Of a stretch of 64,000 bases of DNA, positions 52,036 through 60,198 are shown one piece after another; positions within the stretch are counted from its first letter, which is position 1, and every line of letters begins with the position of its first letter. The notes beneath the pieces were generated by a model, which did no database searches, was not told the DNA's origin, and saw only the letters and a program-made list of their open reading frames with translations. Origin of the DNA: Pelagibius sp965227505 (GTDB lineage: Bacteria; Pseudomonadota; Alphaproteobacteria; Kiloniellales; Kiloniellaceae); the NCBI RefSeq assembly GCF_965227505.1, contig NZ_OZ245757.1:3224001-3288000 (forward strand), written 5' to 3'. The translations under genes were made by a program, and so were the position numbers.

Positions 52036-52866
52036 TCAGCGCGGACGGCAGCGCTCGATCAAGGCCGCGAGGGTTCTTTGAATCAGCGCCAGTTCTTCGG
52101 GCTCCGACAACCGGTGGCCGGCGTTCTTCACCAGGGTCAGTTCGACGTCTTCGCTCTCCAGCGCTTCGCAGAGCTTTAGCGTCGTCTGCCAGGGCACGTC
52201 GGGGTCCTTCATACCCTGGACAAGGCGCACCGGGCAGGTGAGCGGGATCGGTTTGTCCAGCAGCAGGTGTTCGCGCGCCTCCTCGATCAGCCGCATGGTG
52301 ATGACGTAAGGCTCCTCGCTGTAGGCCGAGGGATAGAGCACATAGCCATCCCGCGCCATCTGCGCACGCAGCGCGTCGGTGGTGCGGGCCTGGATCAGGT
52401 ACTCGGTGAAGTCGGGCGCGGCGGCGATGCCGAGCAGACCGGCGACCCGCTGCGGCCGTGCCAGCGCCGCCAGCATCGCGATCCAACCGCCCATGGACGA
52501 GCCGATCAGGATCTGCGGGCCCTCCGTGAGCCCGTCGAGGACCGCCAGGGTGTCGGCCAGCCAGCCGCCGATGGTGCCGTCCTCGAAACGGCCGGGGGAG
52601 GCGCCGTGGCCGCGATAGTCGAAGCGCAGGAAGCCGAGGCCCCGGGCCTGCGCGAAGGCTTCCAGGGTCACGGCCTTGGTGCCGGTCATGTCGGACATGA
52701 AGCCGCCGAGGAAGACCAGACCCGGGAGCGCGGGGCCTTCCTCGGCGCTGGCTTTTCCCGTCTCCGTCTTGTAATAGGCGAGGACGGTCCCGTCATCGCA
52801 GGTTAGGATCTGCGGTGCCGGTCCGGCGGGCGATTCGGGATTCGACATGGTGTCTTTCAGCTTCAT
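52036..52866 (-). CDS. Alpha/beta hydrolase, ABHD10-like acyl/depalmitoylating type
   Basis: This 276-residue serine hydrolase has the nucleophile elbow IGSSMGGW near residues 115-122. A catalytic Asp lies in GMKDPDVPW and a His in NAGHRLSE. The segment FLGGFMSDMTGTKA near 52-65 resembles the oxyanion-hole strand of mitochondrial ABHD10 and its bacterial relatives, which are thioesterases or glucuronide esterases. Substrate not determined. The start could be ATG at 52866 or ATG at 52848, neither with a strong Shine-Dalgarno. Confidence 0.85.
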   Translation of the reverse strand: MKLKDTMSNPESPAGPAPQILTCDDGTVLAYYKTETGKASAEEGPALPGLVFLGGFMSDMTGTKAVTLEAFAQARGLGFLRFDYRGHGASPGRFEDGTIGGWLADTLAVLDGLTEGPQILIGSSMGGWIAMLAALARPQRVAGLLGIAAAPDFTEYLIQARTTDALRAQMARDGYVLYPSAYSEEPYVITMRLIEEAREHLLLDKPIPLTCPVRLVQGMKDPDVPWQTTLKLCEALESEDVELTLVKNAGHRLSEPEELALIQRTLAALIERCRPR

Positions 52867-52923
52867 TGTTGCGCAACCGGCCCCCCTGGCCTGCGGCGGG
52901 GGTTACGGGAATCGCCCGGCGCC

Positions 52924-54138
52924 ATGAGCATGTCCGAGACTAGCACCGCGACCACCCGCGTCGAAAGCGCGCCGGCCAGCAAAGGTCCGGTGGTGATGCA
53001 GGTCGTGCCGGCGCTGGTCACCGGCGGCGCGGAGCGCGGCACCGTCGACATCGCCGGCGCCATCATCGCCGAGGGCGGAACGGCCATCGTCGCTTCCGAA
53101 GGCGGGCCGATGGAACATGACCTGAAGCGCCTCGGCGCGCTGCATCTGAAAATGCCCCTCGCCTCGAAAAATCCGCTGGTCATGCGCCGCAACGTGACCC
53201 GCCTGCAGCGGGCGGTCGAAAGCTACGGCGTCGATCTGCTGCACGCCCGCTCGCGGGCGCCGGCCTGGTCGGCGCATGCCGCCGCGCGCCGCAGCGGCTG
53301 CCATTTCGTCACCACCTTTCATGCGCCCTACAACTTCTCCAACGCGCTGAAGAAGCGCTACAACGCGATCATGGCGGAGGGCGAGCGCGTGATCGCGATT
53401 TCCGAGTTCATCGCCCAGCATGTGCGCGAGCACTACAAGGTCGACCCGAAAAAGCTGCGCGTCATCCCGCGCGGCGTCGATCTGGCGCGCTTCGATCCCG
53501 ACCGGGTGAGCGCGGAGCGCATGATCCAGCTCTCCACCCGCTGGCGCCTGCCGGACGGCCTGCCGCTGATCCTGATGCCGGGCCGGCTGACCCGCTGGAA
53601 GGGCCAGGCGGTCCTTCTGGAGGCCCTCAGCCACCTGCGCGACATCGACTACCGCTGCGTCTTCGTCGGCTCCGACCAGGGCCGCACCGCCTACCGCCGG
53701 GAGCTGGAGGGCCTGATCTCCCGGCATGGCCTGGAGGGCAAGGTCTCCCTGCTCGATGAGTGCAAGGACATGCCCGCGGCCTACATGCTCTCCGACGTGG
53801 TGGTCTCCGCCTCCACCGACCCGGAGGGCTTCGGCCGTGTGATCGGCGAGGCCCAGGCGCTCGGCCGCCCGGTTGTCGCCAGCGACCACGGCGGCGCGCG
53901 CGAGCAGATCCTGCCCGGGCAGACCGGCTTTCTCTTTCCCTCCGGCGATGCCGCCGCCCTCGCCGATACGCTGCGCAAGGCGCTCGGCCTGACGCGGGAC
54001 GAGCGCGCGCTGCTTCACAGCGCCGCCATCGCCCGCGTCCGCCAGCATTTCTCCAAGGACCAGATGTGCGCCAAGACCCTCGCGGTCTACAAAGAGGTGC
54101 TGCGGTCCGGCGCCTGGGCGCCCGGGGCGCATCCTTGA
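52924..54138 (+). CDS. GT4-family glycosyltransferase
   Basis: This 404-residue GT-B enzyme has an N-terminal acceptor domain with the GGAERGTVDIAGAI motif near residues 37-50. The C-terminal donor domain contains VIPRGVDLARFDP, LMPGRLTRWKGQAVLLEAL and the EGFGRVIGEAQALGRPVVASDHGG block. The E-x7-E motif needed for retaining activity is E...E in GFGRVIGEAQ. It probably adds a hexose to LPS core or another surface glycan; the donor and acceptor are unknown. It is divergent from the ABHD10-like gene. Confidence 0.9.
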   Translation: MSMSETSTATTRVESAPASKGPVVMQVVPALVTGGAERGTVDIAGAIIAEGGTAIVASEGGPMEHDLKRLGALHLKMPLASKNPLVMRRNVTRLQRAVESYGVDLLHARSRAPAWSAHAAARRSGCHFVTTFHAPYNFSNALKKRYNAIMAEGERVIAISEFIAQHVREHYKVDPKKLRVIPRGVDLARFDPDRVSAERMIQLSTRWRLPDGLPLILMPGRLTRWKGQAVLLEALSHLRDIDYRCVFVGSDQGRTAYRRELEGLISRHGLEGKVSLLDECKDMPAAYMLSDVVVSASTDPEGFGRVIGEAQALGRPVVASDHGGAREQILPGQTGFLFPSGDAAALADTLRKALGLTRDERALLHSAAIARVRQHFSKDQMCAKTLAVYKEVLRSGAWAPGAHP

Positions 54139-54162
54139 CAGGCATTGGAATCCTTCTAGAGT
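54135..54162 (+). promoter_or_regulatory. Sigma-70-type promoter of thrS
   Basis: TTGACA at 54135-54140 and TAGAGT at 54157-54162 are separated by 16 bases. The -35 is a perfect consensus. It overlaps the last codon of the glycosyltransferase gene and lies about 100 bases upstream of the thrS start. Confidence 0.5.
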
Positions 54163-54260
54163 TGCCGCCGCTTTCGGCCCCCGCAACTGCCTGCAGGGGC
54201 TGAAGGGCGGCGCGCCCTGCCGCGCGCGGACTGCACCCTTGAACCTGCCTTGGCCGACGC

Positions 54261-56210
54261 ATGGACCTGACCCAAGAAAAACAGATCTCGATCACCCTGC
54301 CGGACGGCTCCGCCAAGACCTTCGACGGGCCGGTGACCGGCGCCGAGGTGGCGGCCAGCATCGGTCCGGGCCTCGCCAAGGCGGCCCTGGCGATCAAGGT
54401 CGACGGGGTGCTGAAGGATCTGACAGCGCCCATCGGCGGCGATGCGGCGGTGGAGATCGTCACCCCCGGCCATGAAGACAGCCTGGAACTGTTGCGCCAC
54501 GACTGCGCCCATGTGCTGGCCGAAGCCGCGCAGGAGCTCTATCCGGACACCCAGGTGACCTTCGGTCCCGCCATCGAAAACGGCTTCTACTACGACTTTG
54601 CCCGGGCCACGCCCTTCACGCCGGAGGATCTGGCGGCCATCGAGCAGCGCATGCACGAGATCGTCGACCGCGACGAGACCATCACCCGGGAAATCTGGGA
54701 CCGCGACGACGCCATCCGCCTCTTCATGGAGAAAGGCGAGAAGTACAAGGCCGAGCACATCGAGACGCTGCCCCGCGATGCGGAGATCTCCATCTACCGC
54801 CAGGGCGACTGGCTCGACCTCTGCACCGGCCCGCACCTGCCCTCCACCAAGAAGCTGGGCCACGCCTTCAAGCTGACCAAGGTCTCCGGCGCTTACTGGC
54901 GCGGCGATGCGCGCAACGAACAGCTGCAGCGCGTCTACGGCACCTGCTGGGAGACGGAAAAGCAGCTCAAGGCCTACCTCACCATGGTCGAGGAGGCCGA
55001 GAAGCGCGACCACCGGCGCCTGGGCCGCGAGATGAACCTCTTCCACCTGCAGGAGGAGGCCGTGGGCTCGGTGTTCTGGCACCCCAAGGGCTGGGCCCTC
55101 TACCGCACCGTCGAGGACTACATGCGCCGGCGGCTGGACGAGGCGGGCTACCTCGAGGTGAAGACCCCGCAGCTCATCGACCGCGCGCTCTGGGAGGCCT
55201 CGGGCCACTGGGACAAGTTCCACGAGCACATGTTCATCGCTGAGTCCGAGGACCGCTCCCTGGCGGTGAAGCCGATGAACTGCCCGGGGCACGTGCAGAT
55301 CTTCAAGCAGGGCATCACCAGCTACCGCGACCTGCCGCTGCGCATGGCGGAATTCGGCGCCTGCCACCGCAACGAGCCTTCCGGCGCCCTGCACGGGCTG
55401 ATGCGGGTGCGCGCCTTCACCCAGGACGACGCCCACATCTTCGCAACGCCGGAGCAGATCAACAGCGAAACGGTGATCTTCTGCGACCTGCTGCAGAGCA
55501 TCTACCGCGATTTCGGCTTCGACGAGGTGGTGGTGAAGTTCTCCGACCGGCCGCCGGTGCGCGCCGGCGACGACGCCACCTGGGACAAGGCGGAGGCGGC
55601 GCTGCTGGACGCGGTCCGCGAGGCCGGCCTCGAGTACAGCCTGAACCCGGGCGAAGGCGCCTTCTACGGCCCCAAGCTGGAGTTCGTGCTGCGCGATGCC
55701 ATCGGGCGCGACTGGCAGTGCGGCACCTTCCAGGTCGACTTCGTGCTGCCGGAGCGCCTCGGCGCCAGCTACGTCGGCGAGGACGGCGAGAAGCACCGCC
55801 CGGTCATGCTGCACCGGGCCATTCTCGGCTCCTTCGAGCGGTTCCTGGCGATCCTGATCGAGCAGTTTGCCGGCCGTTTCCCGCTCTGGCTGGCGCCGGT
55901 GCAGGTGGTGGTTGCGACCATCACCTCGGACGCCAACGACTACGCGGCGGCGGTCCGGGACCGCCTGGCGGCCCAGGGCCTGCGGGTCGAAGCGGATCTG
56001 CGCAACGAGAAAATCAATTATAAGGTGCGCGAGCACTCCCTGGCCAAGGTCCCGGTGATCGCCGTTGTCGGGCGCCGCGAGGCCGAGGAAGGCAAGGTCG
56101 CCCTGCGCCGCCTGGGCAGCAAAGCGCAAGAGATCCTTGCGCTTGACGATGCAGCGGCTAGGATCATGGCGGAAGCGGCAGGCCCGGGCGCCGAGACGCC
56201 AGAGGCCTGA
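54261..56210 (+). CDS. thrS: Threonyl-tRNA synthetase
   Basis: This 649-residue class II synthetase has an N-terminal TGS domain (about 1-65), then the editing domain, in which the HDCAHVLAEAAQELY motif carries the conserved histidines. The catalytic core holds motif 2 (FGACHRNEPSGALHGLMRVRAFTQDDAH) and zinc-binding residues around MNCPGHVQIF. A C-terminal anticodon-binding domain ends near EAAGPG. Length is standard. It is followed by infC, as is common in bacteria. Confidence 0.97.
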   Translation: MDLTQEKQISITLPDGSAKTFDGPVTGAEVAASIGPGLAKAALAIKVDGVLKDLTAPIGGDAAVEIVTPGHEDSLELLRHDCAHVLAEAAQELYPDTQVTFGPAIENGFYYDFARATPFTPEDLAAIEQRMHEIVDRDETITREIWDRDDAIRLFMEKGEKYKAEHIETLPRDAEISIYRQGDWLDLCTGPHLPSTKKLGHAFKLTKVSGAYWRGDARNEQLQRVYGTCWETEKQLKAYLTMVEEAEKRDHRRLGREMNLFHLQEEAVGSVFWHPKGWALYRTVEDYMRRRLDEAGYLEVKTPQLIDRALWEASGHWDKFHEHMFIAESEDRSLAVKPMNCPGHVQIFKQGITSYRDLPLRMAEFGACHRNEPSGALHGLMRVRAFTQDDAHIFATPEQINSETVIFCDLLQSIYRDFGFDEVVVKFSDRPPVRAGDDATWDKAEAALLDAVREAGLEYSLNPGEGAFYGPKLEFVLRDAIGRDWQCGTFQVDFVLPERLGASYVGEDGEKHRPVMLHRAILGSFERFLAILIEQFAGRFPLWLAPVQVVVATITSDANDYAAAVRDRLAAQGLRVEADLRNEKINYKVREHSLAKVPVIAVVGRREAEEGKVALRRLGSKAQEILALDDAAARIMAEAAGPGAETPEA

Positions 56211-56385
56211 TCGTGAAATGGCCGGTCGCTCCGGGCGCTTGTGCGAGATCCGGGACGCTGGCCGAAGGGCCCGCGAAGAAGCCTGCCCGCCGAGGAGGGG
56301 AAGCCGCCGCCAACCATGGCGGGGCGGATTTCAGATCCCGATTGAGTGGTTAGCCAGCTATGGATGGAAACGAGGAGCTTAAGCA

Positions 56386-56922
56386 ATAGCACGCCCACCC
56401 TTTGACAGCGCGCCGTCCCGCGACGGTCCGCGCGTGAATGACATGATCACGTCGGCACAGGTCCGGCTGGTCGACGAGAACGGCGAACAGGTCGGGATCG
56501 TTCCCACCGCAGATGCGCTGCGCCGGGCGCAGGATGTCGGGCTGGACCTTCTTGAGGTCTCGCCCAATGCGGACCCGCCGGTCTGCAAGATCCTCGACTA
56601 CGGCCGCTTCCGCTATGAGGCCCAGAAGAAGAAGAACGAGGCCCGCAAGAAGCAGAAGACCATCGATGTCAAAGAAATCAAGATGCGGCCCAACATCGAC
56701 ACCCACGACTACGAGGTGAAGATGCGCTCGATCCACCGCTTCATCGGCGAAGGCGACAAGGTCAAGGTGACCATGCGCTTCCGCGGCCGGGAAATGGTGC
56801 ATCAGGAAATCGGCAAGCAGGTGCTGGACCGGGTCCGCGAGGAGATGGAGCCGACCGCCAAGGTCGAGCAGTTCCCCAAGCTCGAAGGCCGCCAGATGAC
56901 GATGGTCATGGCGCCGCGCTAG
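56386..56922 (+). CDS. infC: Translation initiation factor IF-3, predicted AUA start
   Basis: This 178-residue protein prevents subunit joining and checks start codons. The conserved N-domain (residues 1-85) and C-domain (from about 90, with DTHDYEVKMR and VKVTMRFRGREM) are complete. The conserved N-terminus IARPPFDSAPSRDGPRVND begins with ATA at 56386. GGAG lies 8 bases upstream and an in-frame TAA sits just before it, so no ATG/GTG/TTG can start the full protein. IF-3 genes typically use rare starts (AUU in E. coli) for autoregulation. A GTG at 56434 would remove part of the conserved N-domain. Confidence 0.93.
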   Translation: MARPPFDSAPSRDGPRVNDMITSAQVRLVDENGEQVGIVPTADALRRAQDVGLDLLEVSPNADPPVCKILDYGRFRYEAQKKKNEARKKQKTIDVKEIKMRPNIDTHDYEVKMRSIHRFIGEGDKVKVTMRFRGREMVHQEIGKQVLDRVREEMEPTAKVEQFPKLEGRQMTMVMAPR

Positions 56923-57044
56923 CGGCGCGGGGGTCATGGCGCCGCGCTAGCGGCGCGGGGGTCATGGAGCCGCGTTAGCGGCGCGGGGGTCATGGAGCCG
57001 CGTTAGCGGCGCGGGGGGCATGAAGCCGCGCTAGCCGCGCGGGG
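56905..57044 (+). repeat. 28-bp tandem repeat duplicating the infC 3' end (5 copies)
   Basis: Five adjacent units (56905-56932, 56933-56960, 56961-56988, 56989-57016, 57017-57044) repeat the last codons of infC, including its stop (GTC ATG GCG CCG CGC TAG), plus ten bases. Unit 1 is the actual gene end. Each unit contains a 7-bp GCGCCGC/GCGGCGC-type hairpin around the stop codon. Copies 3 and 4 share a few changes (GAGCCGCGT) and copy 5 is more diverged. Confidence 0.92.
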
Positions 57045-57207
57045 GACCGTTCCCCCGCTGTTTCTCTAGGGCCCCCGATGTTTCTCCAAGGAAGGGGCCG
57101 GCCAGAAAGCCGGGTCCTGCGCAGAGTGTGACGGTTGCGGTCCGCGCCGATCGCAGTGGACCGCCGCAGATCAACAGCCGCACCGCAGAAGAGAAGCGAG
57201 ACTGCCG

Positions 57208-57594
57208 ATGAACCCCGTGGTCAACCTGAAAACGCAGCTCGACGGCGTGGAGGAGCTCTGGTCGCCCCGCGTGGTCGGCCGGGTCAACGACCAGTTCGTC
57301 AAGGTCGCCAAGGTGAAGGGTGAGCTGGCCTGGCACAAGCACGATGCGGAGGACGAGCTCTTCCTGGTGCTGAAAGGCCGCCTTGTCATCCAGTACGAGG
57401 ACGGCGCGGTGACCCTGGAAGAGGGCGACATGCATATCGTGCCCAAGGGCCGCATGCATAACCCGGTGGCGGCGGAGGAATGCTGGATCGCCCTGGTCGA
57501 AACCGTAACCACCCGGCATACCGGCGACATCGTGACGGAGAAGACCAAACCGGTCGACCGGCAGATCGCCGACGGCGGCGCCCTGGCAGGTTAA
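57208..57594 (+). CDS. Cupin-domain protein
   Basis: This 128-residue single-domain cupin has motif 1 GELAWHKHDAEDELFLVLKG (H, H, E ligands) near residues 38-57. Motif 2 GDMHIVPKGRMHNPVA (H ligand) lies near 74-89. These would bind a single metal ion, but the reaction is unknown. The polar, slightly acidic protein has no signal peptide. It lies alone between infC and a palindromic repeat. Confidence 0.88.
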   Translation: MNPVVNLKTQLDGVEELWSPRVVGRVNDQFVKVAKVKGELAWHKHDAEDELFLVLKGRLVIQYEDGAVTLEEGDMHIVPKGRMHNPVAAEECWIALVETVTTRHTGDIVTEKTKPVDRQIADGGALAG

Positions 57595-57644
57595 GCCGCT
57601 TTCCTGCCTGCCCGATGGCTGGCCGCAAGCAGCGGAACGGTTGT

Positions 57645-57800
57645 CACCCCCCTCCCGACCTCCCCCCATCAAGGGGGGAGGGGATTTTTCAAGTCACCCG
57701 CATGAGCGTCTTTGGCGACGCCTTGGCTGACCAGCAAGAAGCGGGGCCAACTCCTATCCCCCCCCTTTATGGGGGAGGGATGGGGTGGGGGTGGTGCATG
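57645..57800. repeat. C-rich palindromic dispersed repeat, copy 2
   Basis: This region between the convergent cupin and bdcA genes contains a perfect 9-bp hairpin CCTCCCCCC/GGGGGGAGG (57659-57667 with 57673-57681). A second poly-C/poly-G hairpin is around 57756-57780, with outer CACCCCC/GGGGGTG arms. It belongs to the same compositional class as the element at 49931-50100. Confidence 0.7.
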
Positions 57801-57825
57801 CGACGGATCGCTGCCGCTTCAAGCG

Positions 57826-58539
57826 TCAGGCGCCGAAACCGCCGTCAATCGTGTGCTGGGCGCCGGTGACGTAGGCGGCTTCCGGCCCCACGAGGTAGGC
57901 CACCAGGCCGGCGATTTCTGCCGGTTCGGCGTGGCGCTTGATGGCCAGGAAGGAGTGCATCGTTTCCTTCATCGGGCCGTCGGCCGGGTTCATGTCGGTA
58001 TTGACGGGGCCGGGCTGAACCGAGTTCACGGTGATGCCGCGGTCGCCGAAGTCGCGGGCGAGACCCCGCACCAGACCCTGCACCGCCGATTTCGTGAGGG
58101 CATAGGCCGCACCGCCGGGAAAGGGCATGCGGTCGCCGTTCACCGACCCGATCACCACGATGCGCCCGCCGTCCTTCATCTTGCGGGCCGCTTCCACGGC
58201 GGCGTGGTAGGGGCTGCGCACATTGACGTCGATCATGCGGTCGACGGCGTCGGGGTCGTTTTCCAGGGCGTGGCCCAGCACCGCGACACCGGCGTTGACG
58301 ACCAGGATGTCCAGGGCGCCCTGGTCGTCGATCACCCGGGCGACCGCTTCGCGGTCCGCCGAGTCGCTCTGGGTGGCCTTTGCCCCGGTCTTCTCGGCCA
58401 GGGTCGCGGCGGCCTCGGCCGATCCGGCGTAGGTGAAAACCGTCTCGGCGCCGTCCTTGGCGAGGCGTTCGACGATGGCGGCGCCGATCCCCCGGCTGCC
58501 GCCGAGGACGAGGGCTTTCTTGTTCTCAAGTGAAGACAT
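57826..58539 (-). CDS. bdcA: BdcA-like short-chain dehydrogenase (c-di-GMP-binding biofilm dispersal protein type)
   Basis: This 237-residue SDR has the NADP-binding GGSRGIGAAI motif near residues 13-22, NAGV, and the catalytic S/Y/K set in IGSVNGDRMPFPGGAAYALTK. Wording such as TFTYAGSxxAA (VFTYAGSAEAA), DSADR, IDVNVRSPYHAAVEAARKM and NPADGPMKETMHSFLAIKRH matches E. coli BdcA closely. BdcA binds c-di-GMP and promotes biofilm dispersal in that organism. A divergent TetR gene matching BdcR supports the pairing. Whether the c-di-GMP role holds here is inference. Confidence 0.87.
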   Translation of the reverse strand: MSSLENKKALVLGGSRGIGAAIVERLAKDGAETVFTYAGSAEAAATLAEKTGAKATQSDSADREAVARVIDDQGALDILVVNAGVAVLGHALENDPDAVDRMIDVNVRSPYHAAVEAARKMKDGGRIVVIGSVNGDRMPFPGGAAYALTKSAVQGLVRGLARDFGDRGITVNSVQPGPVNTDMNPADGPMKETMHSFLAIKRHAEPAEIAGLVAYLVGPEAAYVTGAQHTIDGGFGA

Positions 58540-58606
58540 GGTGCGGCTCCTTTTGGAAAAGCTGTGGTTGGCTGGAAAAGCGTTGGGTGGATGGTTGTTG
58601 AAATTC

Positions 58607-58622
58607 TGTAGTGATCGTTACA
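58607..58622. promoter_or_regulatory. Candidate BdcR operator between bdcA and bdcR
   Basis: TGTA-N2-GATC-N2-TACA (58607-58622) is an imperfect 16-bp palindrome in the AT-rich divergent gap. It begins 68 bases upstream of bdcA and 37 bases upstream of the bdcR ATG. Its position allows repression of both genes, as for other divergent TetR pairs. Confidence 0.45.
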
Positions 58623-58658
58623 TATGTTCCTGAGACGCTTTCGCAAGAGAAAAATGTA

Positions 58659-59300
58659 ATGAGCGCTAAAAAAATCACAGAAGGAAGCGAGACGGGCCGC
58701 GGGCGGCCCCGCGCCTTCGATCCGGAAGCCGCGGTGGAAACCGCCCTCGGCCTGTTTCACGCCCGCGGCTATGACGCGGTGGGGGTGGCCGAACTGAGCC
58801 AGGCCATCGGCGTGAATCCGCCCAGCCTCTACGCCGCCTTCGGCAGCAAGCAGGGCCTCTATGAGCGTGCCGTGGCCCGCTATCTGGGCCGCGAGGGGGC
58901 CTTTGTCTCCGAAATCCTGGCCGAGCCGGGGCCGGTGGCGGAGATCGGGGCCCGGCTCCTTACGCGTGCGGCCGAGGCCTACGGTATCGACCGGATGCAC
59001 CTGGGCTGCCTGGTGACCGACGGCGCCCGCAACTCTGCCGACGAGGGGGTCTGCGCCTTTACCAAGACCCTGAAGGCCGCCGCCCGGGACCGGGTGATCG
59101 CCCGCTTTCGCCAGGAGTTCCCGCCGGAAAGCGCCCCGGGCAAGGCCGAGCGCCTGGCCGATTTCGTCGTCGTCACCCTGGCCGGGCTCTCCGCCTCCGC
59201 CCGCGACGGCCTGCCCCCCGAGGCCCTGGCGCAGGCCGCCGCCATCGCCGGCGCCGGCTTCCGCGTGGCCTGTGCGGAAGCCCAGGAAATGAAGGCTTAA
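58659..59300 (+). CDS. bdcR: TetR-family regulator, BdcR-like
   Basis: This 213-residue protein has the TetR helix-turn-helix near residues 25-65, including the VAELSQAIGVNPPSLYAAFGSKQGLYERAV block that matches E. coli BdcR. The C-terminal ligand domain ends GLSASARDGLPPEALAQAA, also BdcR-like. The ATG at 58659 is chosen as it lies near an AAGAGA-type Shine-Dalgarno; upstream in-frame codons are in the operator region. It probably represses the divergent bdcA gene. Confidence 0.85.
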   Translation: MSAKKITEGSETGRGRPRAFDPEAAVETALGLFHARGYDAVGVAELSQAIGVNPPSLYAAFGSKQGLYERAVARYLGREGAFVSEILAEPGPVAEIGARLLTRAAEAYGIDRMHLGCLVTDGARNSADEGVCAFTKTLKAAARDRVIARFRQEFPPESAPGKAERLADFVVVTLAGLSASARDGLPPEALAQAAAIAGAGFRVACAEAQEMKA

Positions 59301-59352
59301 ACGGGGGCATAAACGGGGGCTTGAGGGGTCTTCTCAGGCCCTTGGCCCCGGC

Positions 59353-59381
59353 TTGCAATCCGGCCTGGAGGCCGCTATAAC
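59353..59381 (+). promoter_or_regulatory. Promoter of the rpmI-rplT-pheST operon
   Basis: TTGCAA at 59353-59358 and TATAAC at 59376-59381 have the ideal 17-base spacing. The predicted start near 59388 would give a leader of about 78 bases before rpmI. Confidence 0.6.
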
Positions 59382-59465
59382 CCCGCGTTCCTGAGAAAGA
59401 GCGGTCCGGCGAAAGGGCATGCCCAGCCGCTCACACTGTCTCGTTTCGTTCAGAAAGGATGCAAA

Positions 59466-59669
59466 ATGCCCAAGCTGAAGAACAAGTCCGGGGCGAAGAA
59501 GCGCTTCCGGCTGACCGCCACCGGCAAGGTGCGCATGAACCAGGCGGGCAAGCGCCACGGCATGCGCAAGCGCCCCCAGAAGATGATCCGCAACGCCCGC
59601 GGCTCCACGCTGCTCTGCGACGCCGACGCCAAGATCGTGCGCCGCAACTTCCTGCCCTACGCGAAGTAA
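59466..59669 (+). CDS. rpmI: 50S ribosomal protein L35
   Basis: This 67-residue, highly basic protein carries the L35 signature MPKLKNKSGAKKRFRLTATGK at its N-terminus. GAAAGGA lies just upstream of the ATG. It is followed 13 bases later by rplT. Both are commonly feedback-controlled by L20 binding the leader, although no such structure was identified here. Confidence 0.97.
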   Translation: MPKLKNKSGAKKRFRLTATGKVRMNQAGKRHGMRKRPQKMIRNARGSTLLCDADAKIVRRNFLPYAK

Positions 59670-59682
59670 GGAGACCGGAGCC

Positions 59683-60039
59683 ATGGCAAGAGTGAAACGC
59701 GGCGTCACCACCCACGCCCGCCACAAGAAGGTCATCAAACGCGCCAAGGGCTATCGCAGCCGGGGCAAGAACGTCTTCACGGTCGCCATCGAGCGCGTCG
59801 AGAAGGGCATGCAGTATGCCTACCGCGACCGCCGGGTGAAGAAGCGCAACTTCCGCTCCCTGTGGATCCAGCGCATCAATGCCGGCGCCCGCCAGCACGG
59901 CCTCACCTACTCGCAGTTTATGAACGGCATCAAGGAGGCGGGCATCGAGCTCGACCGCAAGGTGCTGTCGGACCTTGCGGTGCGTGAGCCCGAAGCCTTT
60001 AAGTCCTTGGTCGACCAGGCGAAGGCCGCACGGGCCTGA
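59683..60039 (+). CDS. rplT: 50S ribosomal protein L20
   Basis: This 118-residue protein is needed for early 50S assembly. The family sequence RVKRGVTTHARHKKVIKRAKGY and the later RQHGLTYSQFMNGIKEAGIELDRKVLSDLA are complete. GGAG precedes the ATG. It is followed after about 160 bases by pheS. Confidence 0.97.
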   Translation: MARVKRGVTTHARHKKVIKRAKGYRSRGKNVFTVAIERVEKGMQYAYRDRRVKKRNFRSLWIQRINAGARQHGLTYSQFMNGIKEAGIELDRKVLSDLAVREPEAFKSLVDQAKAARA

Positions 60040-60051
60040 CGCCTCTCGTGG

Positions 60052-60127
60052 ACCGGCCACGGCTCAGACGCTGAGGCGCTGGCCGGTTCCAAGGACCACT
60101 CCCGCAGACCCGGCGCAAGACCGGGTC
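60052..60127 (+). promoter_or_regulatory. Two hairpins in the rplT-pheS gap
   Basis: A long stem pairs ACCGGCCA (60052-60059) with TGGCCGGT (60080-60087) and encloses CTCAG/CTGAG (60063-60067 with 60071-60075). A second 7-bp stem GACCCGG/CCGGGTC is at 60107-60113 with 60121-60127. Neither has a T-run or an adjacent Phe-rich leader peptide, so they are more likely processing or partial-termination structures than a classic attenuator. Confidence 0.45.
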
Positions 60128-60198
60128 GCTTGCCGAAGAACCGGTCATAGAGGAAACGGACGGTTCGGCTGGCGGGATGGCAAAGGCGGACAGTAATC

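Noticed and set aside
56905..57044. CRISPR array
   Set aside because: The 28-bp units are directly adjacent with no spacers, contain the infC stop codon, and no cas gene is present.
60040..60198. Phe-codon leader-peptide attenuator for pheS
   Set aside because: No short frame rich in Phe codons and no terminator T-run were found.
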